DNA from: Mesomycoplasma ovipneumoniae SC01
GTDB lineage: Bacteria; Bacillota_I; Bacilli_A; Mycoplasmatales; Metamycoplasmataceae
Reading direction: 5' to 3'
Assembly (NCBI RefSeq): GCF_000218525.1
Contig: NZ_AFHO01000005.1
Coordinates: 1-43,782 of the forward strand
Length of the DNA stretch: 43,782 nucleotides
How positions within the stretch are numbered: position 1 is the first letter of the stretch; each line of letters starts with the position of its first letter. This document shows positions 28,072 to 37,585 of the stretch, in pieces. Below the pieces are notes generated by a model that made no database searches, was not told the origin of the DNA, and was given only the letters and a program-made list of their open reading frames with translations. The position numbers were made by a program, and so were the translations under genes.

Positions 28072-28136
28072 TTTAACAATTAAAATTGTGAATAAATGCT
28101 TTTTTTATATTATTTTTAACTAATTTCAGTCGCCAA
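28072..28136. repeat. Right target-site duplication of repeat copy 4
   Basis: This is the partner of 27453-27514. It overlaps the final six codons of the MIP gene. Differences between the two copies (about 8 positions) show the insertion is not recent. Confidence 0.8.
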
Positions 28137-30591
28137 AAACATCAACTTTTTGCGAGTCATCAAAACCATTTGGGAAGAGATAAGTTTTAATTCCTTTATC
28201 TTTATAAAGTTGTTGCATTGCTTGAAAATATGATTTTCGTTGATGTTTTGAACCATAAATTAGGTCATATTTTGGTAAATTATAACTTCCATAATAACCT
28301 TTATAGTCATTACCATATGATCTTAAATTTAAACTAACAGCAGTTGAAGCCCGCGGATCAGTTGCAAAAACTAATGAATATAGTTTATTATCTTTATATA
28401 TTCCAGTTCCTGACATTCCTCCTCCGCCGGTGAAATTATCAAGTAAAGTACCTAAACCTCAAAATAAATAAGGAGTATGACTAAATTCATTTTTTGATGA
28501 ATCAAATTTAGTAATTTTAATAAAACCGTTACTTACATAAGGCATTGCAATGAAAATATCAGTGAGACCAGGCTTATTCATAAATGAACGATAAGATCTT
28601 GATCAAGAAAGATCACCACCATTTTGTAATTGTTGGTTAGTTGGATCTTGATTAAAATAGAGAGCATTATCTTTATTTACATAAGGACTAACGCTATGTT
28701 TTCTTGTTTCTCAAGCATTTTTATTTTTAAATTCATTTAAAGTTTGACTTGTCTCTGCTTCTGTGAGTGGAAAACCTAGACCATAAAATTGATTTGCTGG
28801 TAGTTTTTCATATTGTTCATCTTTTAAAAAGTCAGCATCAGAGGTAATTGCTGTTGATTTGTCGTTAGTTTTTTGGTCTTGATGTTCATCATACCAGTCT
28901 TTTGTGATTGTTTTTGCTTGCTCTTCGTTGTCAAAGGTGACTTCCATAATTGCAAAATCAAGCAATTCTTCCATATTTTTGTATTTTTCTTGATTTGTAA
29001 AGTCGCCTAGTTTTTTGTCAAAAACATTAGAGCCAAAGACAATTGTTCTAACATTTAGTTCAGCATCTTTTGGAATTTCTTGGTTATTGTTAAGTTTTTC
29101 ATCATTTACAGCAAAATTATTTGAAGTATCAAGTGTTTTTCCGGCATTATGAATGTTTGAATTTTTTGTTCGCACGGTAAGATTGACTGTATCATAGTAA
29201 TTTTGGTAGCGAGGTTCGCCGGTTGTTGGCATTATATTATTTAGACTAACAGAATCTTTAATTTTTGTAAAAACCAAACTTCATGTATTATATTGACGGT
29301 TATGAGTGTTATAAGCATCATCATCACGGCCATAAATTTTACCTTCATGATAATCATTTGCAACTTGAAGTCGATTTAAAACGTGCGCATTTGTAATAAA
29401 ATACCAAGTTAAGGGATATTTATTACCATCTTCTTTTTTATAGTCAATAATATTTAGGGTTCCTCTGTGCAAATTATTGAAATGAACTATTTCATTAGGT
29501 GGCAAATAATCAGGCTCACCCTCTTTTCCGTTGTGAGTTCTTAAAAATTGACCATTTCTAAAAGCAACAGAAATTGCACTTTTTGTCAATTTTTTATATT
29601 CTTGGTTTGGCAAAATCCGTGGCAAGCCAACTCTTCCAGGTCCACCTCTTAAAACTTGTCCAGTCTGGGGATCAAGGTGAATTGCGGGTGATGTATCGCC
29701 TTTGTGATGCTCGGGAATATCAATCCCTGTTATTTGTCCAGAACTGTCATATTTTGGCAAGACAAAAGTTCGCTGCGAAGCATTATCATATAAAGGTTGA
29801 TTTGCATGCTTGGCTTTTTGATCTAAAGCTGATTTTAAATTTGAAGAGACTTTTTTAGTATTTCCAAGCGGATAATCACTAAGTCCATCAGGGTCATCAA
29901 GTCCAAGAACTTTAGCTCCGCCGCCACCGTATTTTTCAAGGTAATATCTTCATTCATTATCAGGAAAATCGTATTTATATTGATCTTCAACAGTTCGTTT
30001 TCCATCTTTTACAATTGCCCAATTTTGTCCTTTTGGGGCAACAGTATTTAGTTGTTCATAATATTTATTAACGCGATCTTCGGGGATTTCTGGTTGGTTT
30101 TGCTGTGGCAGTTCTCTTGTTTTTTCAACTGGTTTTAGAATATCTAAAAAAGATCCAATTATTAATTTAGTTAAATTATCAGTTTGGTAGCCAGTTTTTT
30201 CAAGTTGAAAATCCAAAGTTTTTTTAGCACTATCTCAGTCAATTTGTTTTTTTTCTAAATCTTCATTTTGAAACAATTGAGACAGTGAAGTCTTAACTTC
30301 ATCAAGAGTTTTTGCAAGATTTTGGTAAGAAGTCTGTGACGCACTAGATTCAAAAGTTGAATAAGCGGCATTTATTTTGTCTTCAAAACTTTTTTGGGTG
30401 TTTTGATCAAATTTGGGCTGGTTAGTTTCAGTACTTGATTGACTACCACCCCCTGGCTTTGGAGCGGTTTTTGGTTGCTCGGCTTTAATTTCATTGTTAG
30501 TTGTACATGAGTAAAAAACAAAACTACTTAAACCAAGTCCAAAAAGTAAGAAAAGTGCTTTGTTTTTTACTAAAAAATTATTTTTTTTCAT
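28120..30591 (-). CDS. mip: Mycoplasma immunoglobulin protease MIP (DUF31 lipoprotein)
   Basis: MIP cuts the heavy chain of host IgG held by MIB. This 823-residue protein has a lipoprotein signal with lipobox FYSC (Cys29), then a Pro/Gly/Ser/Gln linker, and a chymotrypsin-like DUF31 (PF01732) domain. The probable triad is His403 in FITNAHVLNR, Asp545 in LLDFAIMEV and Ser727 in GGGGMSGTGIY. Under code 4 it ends FGDWN and TAG at 28120, two codons after the TGA where the standard-code ORF stops. It follows MIB by 23 bases, which include a GGTGGTG ribosome-binding motif. The pair is a known surface antibody-cleavage system in ruminant and other mycoplasmas. The 3' end overlaps the right duplication of repeat copy 4. 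Confidence 0.88.
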
Positions 30592-30614
30592 ATTTCACCA
30601 CCAAAAAAATTAAA

Positions 30615-32766
30615 TTAGACAAGCCCAGAAGAACTTGAGCTGTTTTGACTACCAACAAGAACCTGAGCTGTTCCAATTGTTGAGCCAATTTTACTTCTTG
30701 CTTCTTCAGTTTCTACAAAAATTTGACTTATATTATTTCCTGATCCATTTGCAACACTAATGAATTTTCTCAGTTGTTCAACTGAATCGCCTGTTGGTGA
30801 TCCAGAAATATAAACAGGGTAAGAATTAATTTGTTGTCCGTTAATTTTTACATCAACTCTTGGACTACTTCCAGGTACAGATTCAGAAAATCTTTCAGTA
30901 AATTGGGCACCATCAAGATCAGAAAATTTAAAGTTTAGACTATTTGCACCATTAGAATTTGAACCTTTGATTATGAATCTTGTGAACTTTAATTTTCTAA
31001 AGCCAGTATAATTTTCCTGAGCAAAAGGATCATCTTCCCAATTTTTAACTTTTTCGTTAAAAGTTTTATCAAAATCAGCAAATTTTATCCCTTTAAAAGT
31101 ATTTACATCTGTTTCTGAAAAATCAAGTGTGGTTGGCCAGCCACCTTTTCCACCAAAATTTCCTTGGAAAACTCGCTGATTAATTTTTGAGTCAAAAACT
31201 ATTGAGAGACCCTCGTTAATTTTGTCAACAGTGTCACCTTTTTCTCATCTTAGACCTGAAAAAACTATTGAACCACCAATTTTACCTTGAGATTGATCAA
31301 AAGTTGCCTGATTATTATAGTCAAAACTAATAAAATCAACATTTTTTAGGCCATTAGGATTAATACTTCATTCATCACTTACTGAATTAATTTCTGTATA
31401 AATTGACAGTTCTTTTAATTTTTTACTTTCAAGACCGCGTAAGGACTTAGTTGCATTTATATTATTTAAAAATACTGAAACTGTATTAATTTGACTAGGA
31501 ATAGCTTCAAGAATGCTTGAAGCATTTTGAAGCGAATTAGCTTCGCCAATATTTTTTATCCTTATAGCTTGAACTTTGCCGTCCTTTTGTGAAATTTTTG
31601 ACATAATTTCTTGAAATTTTTCAAAGGCATTATTATCATTAGCATCAAGCTGAATTAATTTTAAAGGTTGACGATTTTTATCTTCATTTTCTGAATTAGG
31701 TTTATATTCATAAACCTTAATTGAATTAGTAAAACTACCAATTTCTGAGGAAAAAGTTGAACTTACATCTGATTTTGTCCAACCGGGAAATTCACCATTA
31801 GAAATATTCCACGGACTTAAAGAATACCAACTTGGAGTGTTAAAAGTACGACTTGCGTTATGTTTTTTTAGTCTATTTAAAGTTGGATTTTTACTTTCAT
31901 CTTCATATTCTCAAGCATTAATCGTATCAAGTGAAGGAACCAAACCTTGTCTAAGTGATTTTAGTTCTTCCAAAGTAAGGGAAGTTTTTTCTGGAAGGTT
32001 TTTTAAATATTCTAAATATTGTTTTTCACGATTTAAATTATATCTAGGAAGATCAATTCTTCTTTGGTAGGCTTCTTTTCAGAGGTCACGTCCTGCGTCA
32101 GTTTTAGGAATTTTGCCGCGAATATGATCTTTATCAAAATCTTCTTTATAAGAACGCTCGATTTCATTAACTTCGGCTTGCAAGTTTGCAACTCGAGATT
32201 CAATAGTTTTAATTTCGTTAGCAAGACCTTTTCTGTATCTTTCAAGGGCGTACTGAATTCTTGACTGAGAAACTCCAGGGGTTGGGTTTTGACGAGTTGC
32301 TGGAACTGGCGATGAATTTTGAACAATTACTGGTGATCTAGTTTGAGTATTTGGGGTTGAAACCTCTGCAGGTTTCCTAGGAGAGAGAGCGACGTGGCGT
32401 TGAAGGTCTTTGAACCGGAGTTTCTATTTTGGTTATAACTACCGGCTGTTTTATTTTTGTTTCAACTTTAGGGGTTTCTTGTTTAATTACCTCTTTGGGT
32501 GTTTCTTCTTTTGGTTTAACTAAATCCACTTTAGGTTGGTTATTTTCTTGAGGTTTAAAATCAGAATTCACGACCGGTGAGACATAAGTTAAATCATTTG
32601 GATTATTTTTAATTACAATTGAAGGGGACGAAGAACTATAGTGAATTTCATTACTGGAGCTAATAAAATTATTAGCTAAGGAACTAGCAAAAGAACCACC
32701 AACTAAAACCATAGCGGATGCGGCTAAAATTATTATTTTTTTTCTTCTTGGAATATAAATTTGCAT
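30615..32766 (-). CDS. mib: Mycoplasma immunoglobulin-binding protein MIB (Ig-blocking virulence protein), frameshifted at a GA/CT tract
   Basis: MIB, related to Protein M of M. genitalium, grips the antibody light-chain/variable region and presents it to MIP. The protein starts MQIYIPRRKKIIILAASAMV, with an N-terminal anchor, then a Pro/Glu/Thr/Lys-rich region. At the CT tract (32381-32389) the frame runs into TAG at 32377. The remaining 588 residues continue in the next frame (RKPAEVSTPNT, then coiled-coil-like IKTIESRVANLQAEVNEIE, DLWKEAYQRRID, NAWEYEDES and an ectodomain ending SSSSGLV). Total length is 2152 bases, one more than a multiple of three. Gain of one CT unit or loss of two would restore about 717 residues. 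AAGGAGG stands 5 bases before the ATG. It is either phase-OFF or disrupted here. Confidence 0.82.
32381..32389. repeat. Dinucleotide (GA/CT) tract within MIB
   Basis: GAGAGAGAG on the plus strand (CTCTCTCTC in the coding direction) lies exactly at the point where the MIB reading frame breaks. It is short (4.5 units) but is the only local repeat. A change of plus one or minus two units joins the frames. Confidence 0.7.
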
Positions 32767-32802
32767 ATTTCCTCCTTATTACTTTTCATATAGGATATAT
32801 TA

Positions 32803-32808
32803 ATTATA
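32803..32808 (-). promoter_or_regulatory. -10 box of the MIB-MIP operon
   Basis: TATAAT on the minus strand lies 36 bases upstream of the MIB ATG, with AAGGAGG between them. The -35 region is poorly conserved. Confidence 0.6.
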
Positions 32809-33210
32809 CAAATTTTTTATTTTTTAAAAATAAAAAATATACTACAAATTTTAAATTTGTTAGTTTATGTAGTTTTAATCGCCTTTTTATTATTAATTTA
32901 ATTATTTTTGCCAAAAACAGTCAAATTAATAATTTTCTCTATATTTTTTTGAATTTAAGAAACGCCTCTTGCTGATATTTTAAAATGGAAAATTTTTAAA
33001 AAGGGGGACTTAGTATAAATTAATGTGCCAACCTCTTTTTTAAAATGTGATTTTTTATAGAAAGTTCAAATATATATTAAAAATTTTAAACCATTAATAA
33101 TTTTTTTCAAGTAAAAAATGAATATTTTGTACAAAAAGAACGTTCAAAAGTTTTAAATTTTCTGAATTTTGGTAGTTTTGTTTCTGGTTGTTTAGTCATT
33201 TTAAGCATTT
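32809..33210. other. Decayed sequence between MIB and an IS remnant
   Basis: There is no intact gene. On the minus strand, broken frames (such as LNNQKQNYQNSENLKLLNVL) continue the direction of the transposase remnant at 33211-33318 and may be its eroded middle part. Confidence 0.4.
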
Positions 33211-33318
33211 TTAAAAAAGATTTTTCTGAGTTTGCTTGTGGTCTAAATATTTAAAATAGGTATGATTTTTTCTTTGATATCTTAATAAAACAGCAAAAAA
33301 ATTGTAATTAACTTTTGC
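33211..33318 (-). pseudogene. Transposase N-terminal remnant (split from its IS end by the restriction system)
   Basis: The minus strand encodes AKVNYNFFAVLLRYQRKNHT then YFKYLDHKQTQ before a TAA. A second remnant at 39707-39880 encodes nearly the same start (AKVNYNFFTDSLKYQ, KNHTYFKYLDHK). In that copy the inverted repeat lies about 70 bases upstream of the start; here it lies 2.7 kb away at 35993-36040, on the far side of the restriction-modification genes. Confidence 0.68.
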
Positions 33319-33334
33319 AAAAAAAATTAAAAAA

Positions 33335-33407
33335 ACTAACACTTTTGGTGTTAGTCTCCTCCTAAACTCTGACAAAAAAGTCAACACCTTAGTGTTAACT
33401 TTTTTTG
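33335..33407. terminator. Two tandem hairpin terminators
   Basis: ACTAACAC/GTGTTAGT (33335-33355) is followed on the minus strand by a T7 run. AAAAAAGTCAACAC/GTGTTAACTTTTTTT (33374-33407) has T-runs on both sides. The stems are related in sequence. They insulate the restriction operon from leftward and rightward read-through. Confidence 0.75.
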
Positions 33408-33519
33408 CCCTGGTTTATTTTGGCTGGGTTTTTTTAAAATTTGCTATAAATTTATACACTTTTTGTAAAATTTACGATTTCTATAGTCTTTGAATTTATT
33501 TTAAGTTTTTATTACGCGT

Positions 33520-33525
33520 TATAAT
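33520..33525 (+). promoter_or_regulatory. -10 box of restriction system 1
   Basis: TATAAT in GCGTTATAATATAAAG lies 29 bases before the methyltransferase ATG. The -35 is unclear (TTTAAG or TTGAAT upstream). A GAAGAAAG motif 9 bases before the ATG may be the ribosome site. Confidence 0.6.
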
Positions 33526-33554
33526 ATAAAGTAATTTTTGAAGAAAGATTATTT

Positions 33555-34758
33555 ATGAAAAAAATAACTATTTTTGAAGCTTTTGCTGGTCTAGGATCAC
33601 AATTGCGCGCGCTCAAATTGGTAGGAAAAACTCTAAATTTTGAAGTTGAATCATTAGGAATTATTGAGTGATATATTCACGCTATTATTTCTTATCAAAT
33701 TATTAATTATAAAGTCTTACCACCAGATACAAAAACACCAATAGAAGTAATTATTGATCAACTTTCTTCATTAAGGGTTTCAATAGATAGTAAAAATTTA
33801 GTGTCTAAAAATTATTTTCAAAAAATGAAGGAAGATAAATTGCGTAAAATTTATCCTTATTTTTTAAAAATGCTCAATAACCCGTCTCTCTCTCTCTCTC
33901 TCTAAGAATAATAAAAATAATTATTATTTTTGATATTCAGATATTAGTCAAGTTAATCAAATACCTAAAAATATAGATATTTTTACTTATTCTTTCCCTT
34001 GCCAAGACTTATCGACACAAGGATTACAAAAAGGCCTTAATCCTTCAACAAGAAGCGGGCTACTTTGGCAAATTAAAAGAATTTTAGAAAATAATTTAGA
34101 TAATTTACCTAAAGTTTTGTTGATGGAAAATGTAAAAAATTTAGCTAGCCAAAAATTTCGTGGTGAATTTAATAATTGAATTAATTTTTTAAAAACTTTA
34201 GGCTACAAAAGTAAATGAAAAATTTTAAACTCTACTGATTTTGGATCATGTCAAAATAGACAAAGAGTTTTTATGGTTTCTTGGTTGACTAATAAAAAAT
34301 TTGAGTGACCAACCCCAATAAAACATAACAATAATTTAAAGAAGATTTTAGATTTTACTCATCTACCAAATGAAGAAAATCTAGCTAACAAAATTTTTAA
34401 ATATCAACTAACAAGCCCTAGAATAACAAACTCAAGTATTAAGAAAAGGGAAATTATTAATTTTACTAAATTTAATTCTGAAAACTATATTTATTATCCT
34501 GACTTTTTCGGACCAACACTTACAGCATCAGGGGCTAACTCTAGACTTAAATTTTTGATTAAAGAAAACTACATAAGAGAAATAAATTTTTATGAGTCCT
34601 TTAAATATATGGGTTTTACAGCGGGTGATGCTCATAAAATTTATAAAACAAATTTAGTTCAACCAAAATCTATAATATTTTTAGCTGGTAATTCAATATC
34701 TATTGAAGTTCTAAAAGCACTTTTTGAAAAAATTGTTTTGCTTTTAGAAAAGGAGTAA
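33555..34758 (+). CDS. C5-cytosine DNA methyltransferase, phase-variable, out of frame here
   Basis: Motif I is ITIFEAFAGLGSQLRALK (residues 4-21). After a (TC)9T tract at 33885-33903 the first frame ends NNPSLSLSL and TAA. The rest of the enzyme continues in the +1 frame: motif IV TYSFPCQDLSTQG with the catalytic cysteine, motif VI LMENVKNL, motif VIII GSCQNRQRVFMVSW, a target-recognition region, FFGPTLTASGANS, and the late GNSISIEVLKALF (motif X). One extra TC unit or loss of two gives a full 401-residue protein. Five of the tryptophans are TGA, so the gene is well adapted to code 4. The restriction enzyme follows after 3 bases. Confidence 0.85.
33885..33903. repeat. (TC)9T phase-variation tract in the methyltransferase
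   Basis: Nineteen bases of pure TC repeat lie between the cofactor-binding motif and the catalytic motif. The present length puts TAA in frame directly behind the tract. This is the classical form of a slipped-strand switch. Confidence 0.88.
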
Positions 34759-34761
34759 TAG

Positions 34762-35994
34762 ATGAGTGTAACTTTAAGATGGAATAAATTAAAAATTAGA
34801 AGCAAACACTTTTCAGAAAACAAAGATAAACCACAATTTAAAGGGGAAATATTTTTTGTTTATGATATTGAAAGTTTAGTAATTCATCATTTTTATATTG
34901 AAATTAATAGTTGTGTCATGTCTAAATTAGTAACTCAAAGACTTAGAAAATTCCATGAACGAGAGCATATTAATAGAACAAGGTGTTGTTATTATGAAAA
35001 AAGGGAAGAGTTTTTTAATAGTCTTAAGCAAAAAGTTGTTCAAAAAGATAGAAAATCTAGAACTTATAATCAAGATGATTTACAAATCTTAAATAATGAT
35101 GAAATTGTACACTTAAATCAACTATTAAGAACACCAAATTTTTTAACCACAATTAAAAGTTTATCCACATTTATCTATGGTACCAATCCAACTGGAGAAT
35201 TATTGAAACCTGAAAATGCTCCTATTATTTTAGATGATGAGGCAAATTTTGATAAAAATACCAGTTATTTTGCACTCTTTTTCACACATTATTCTGATTT
35301 TAAAAATAATAAAAAAAATAATAAAAATGAATATGATGGTATTTATAAGAATATTTATAAGGATAATGATTTATTAGATGATAAAAATTATTTTGATAGA
35401 TTTAAAGAAGCTCCTAATAATTCAAAACTTTACAATGTTTATCAATTATTTGTAAAACTCACTAGCAATAAATTAAATATAGAAAGTGGCAAAAAAGTTT
35501 TAGCAGATATTAAAAAGCATTTATCATTACATGAAATTAATTATTTAGTAAAAAAAGAAAGAACAAAAATGAAAAATATTAAGATAGATTCTATTAATAT
35601 TCTTAATTTGGATAAACAAATTCCTTTAGACAAGGCACATATTTTCCCAGTTGAAAGAATTAAAGATAAAATAGTAAAACTAGTAAATATGGAAAGCCAA
35701 GAGCTTGACAGTCGTCAAGTAAAAGACTTTCTTAAAAAAATCACAGAAGCTCATAATTTAATAGCTTTAGATAAAACGTCACATAGTCAGTTTGATACAA
35801 ATAAATTTACATGAGATTCCGATAATGGAAAATTGGTGATTAACTGTTGCAACTCAGCACAACCATGCAAGCATATATCTAATAAAATTACCGATCTTCC
35901 AAAAGAAAAAATTACTCGTGATATTTTAGATAATCTCTATTTAAGAAATTCTATAGTAAAGAATAAACCCGGACAAAGAAAATTAACACTATAA
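34762..35994 (+). CDS. HNH-type restriction endonuclease (partner of methyltransferase 1)
   Basis: The 410-residue protein has a candidate HNH nuclease core near its C-terminal third: DKAHIFPVERIKD (about 290), HNLIALDKTSHSQFD (about 330-344) and TWDSDNG. A cysteine pair follows (VINCCNSAQPCKH), possibly binding zinc. The N-terminal 250 residues, with LVTQRLRKFHEREHIN, would hold the DNA-recognition part; I do not recognise the specificity. AAGGAG lies 7 bases before the ATG. One TGA tryptophan (TWDS) shows adaptation to code 4. The stop codon TAA is shared with the first bases of the IS end AAACCAGG. Confidence 0.72.
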
Positions 35995-36040
35995 ACCAGG
36001 ACACTTTTTCAAGATTGTATTATCAAACCGGGAAACTTGG
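35993..36040 (-). mobile_element. Detached IS end (terminal inverted repeat)
   Basis: This sequence matches the right end of repeat copy 3 and the end at 39900-39948: AAACCAGGACACTTTTT, AAGATTGTATTATCAAAC and GGGAAACTTGG. Read inward it starts CCAAGTTTCCCGGTTTGATA. It is the missing terminus of the transposase remnant at 33211-33318. Confidence 0.75.
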
Positions 36041-36051
36041 AAAAAAGAAAA

Positions 36052-36084
36052 ATGCAAAATTAACACAAACAGTCAATTTTGCAT
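36052..36084. terminator. Bidirectional terminator
   Basis: ATGCAAAATT and AATTTTGCAT form a 10-base perfect stem around a 13-base loop; T-rich sequence follows on the minus strand. It separates the convergent restriction gene and lipoprotein gene. Confidence 0.75.
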
Positions 36085-36151
36085 GTATATAAAACAATTT
36101 AATAAGAAATTGGCAAAAAAGTTTGATAGGTCTTTGAAAAATAAATCTGTA

Positions 36152-37585
36152 CTAACCCGTTTTTTCCGTTTTTCATTGTGGTAAATAATTTTTTATTACT
36201 GATTCGAGTGTTTTAAGACGATTAATGTTTTTATTAAAAACAATATTTTTTTCTTTTGGAACTACCAAAATTTGAAAAGCAAGTTTATTAAATTTTGATG
36301 ACGGGAAAAAACGCGAAAAGGCATTAAAACTATAATTTGAATGGCTAATAGGTTCTAAAAAAATATTGTTATTTTCTTCGTTTGTAATGATTATTTTCTC
36401 AAATTCTACTGTTGTTGATTTATTATCAGAATTTAAATAATAAGATTGTGGAGAACCATAGACAAATTTTTCTCATGTTTCATATATAAAAATATTTGAA
36501 TTTTTAAAGATATCATCTAGCTTTTTCCCACTAAATACTTTTGTTTCAAAATCGTTTATAAATTCATTTTCATCTATCTTTAAACTTGAGTCCAATTTTG
36601 AAATACGATTAATTATTTTATCTTTAAATTCTTCTAAATTTTTAATTATCGCATGTTTATTTTCAAAAAAATTATTGACTCAAGGGTCGAGTTTTTCAGC
36701 AACTTTTTCATACGGCTGCTTTAATTTAAAAAATTGAATTTTGTTTTTCTTTTGGATAGACTTAATTTCATCGAAAATATCATAAAATGCTTTATTTTTT
36801 AAATAATTAGAAAGTACATACCTTTTTTCAAGATCATGATAAATTTTTCTAGTTTTAGTTACTAAAGTTTCTGAGTCAGCTTTATTAAAATCATAGTGAA
36901 AATAAATTTTTTTATCTTTGGGGTATAAAACAACGGTAAAATATGGACTAAACACTGGCACAATCCCCAAATTCGTATACTGATTATAATGAATATCATC
37001 TGCACAAAAAGGAGTCATGTTTATATAACGGTCGGCTTTATCATCAAAATAATAATGTCTGGACGATAACAGACTTTTTCCGCCAAAATGCTCCATAATT
37101 AAAATATTATTATTCTTAAGCGATTCTTCTATTGTTGTACCATTTAGAAATTTTTCTTCAAATTCTTTTTTTATTGAAGCAGCGCTAACAAAACGATCTA
37201 TATTGGCCTCTTTTGTAATTTCTTTGGATTTGTCAACTATCTTTTTTTGAAATTCTTCAAGAGTATAAATATCAATTGAGTTTTTATTACCAAGGAAATA
37301 ATTTCGAGTTTTATTTTGGGCTACATTGCTATCTTTTTTTTCTTTTTGCAAGGAATAGAAAAAATTTAATGGCGAAAATGTCGCCCTTTTTACATTATTT
37401 TCTTCATAATGTTTTTCTAATAGATTTAAAAAATAATCTCCACTATATTTATGATTATCTTCATCTAGGCTTGGCTTAGGTTTAGTAGAAATCAAATTAA
37501 AAAATGGGCCACATGAACTCAAAAAAAATGGCAAAGTTAATGAACTTATAACTATAAATTTACTAAAAAAATGTTTAATTTTCAT
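36152..37585 (-). CDS. Surface lipoprotein paired with S8 protease
   Basis: The 477-residue protein starts MKIKHFFSKFIVISSLTLPF and has lipobox LSSC (Cys26), so it is an anchored lipoprotein. It is then mostly helical and charged, with RATFSPLNFFYSLQKEKK, a strand-rich part around FSPYFTVVLYPKDKKIYFHY and a C-terminal half that repeats the theme (KLAFQILVVPKEKNIVF), suggesting two related domains. I chose the ATG at 37585 because it gives a proper signal peptide; an upstream start at 37606 would add seven residues. It overlaps the 3' end of the protease gene by 11 bases, so expression is coupled. The function is unknown; it may be a substrate-capture or regulatory partner of the protease. Confidence 0.75.

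Noticed and set aside
32033..32326. 97-residue minus-strand ORF inside MIB
   Set aside because: It is in the third frame; the real MIB frame through this region has code-4 coding character and continues to the MIB C-terminus.
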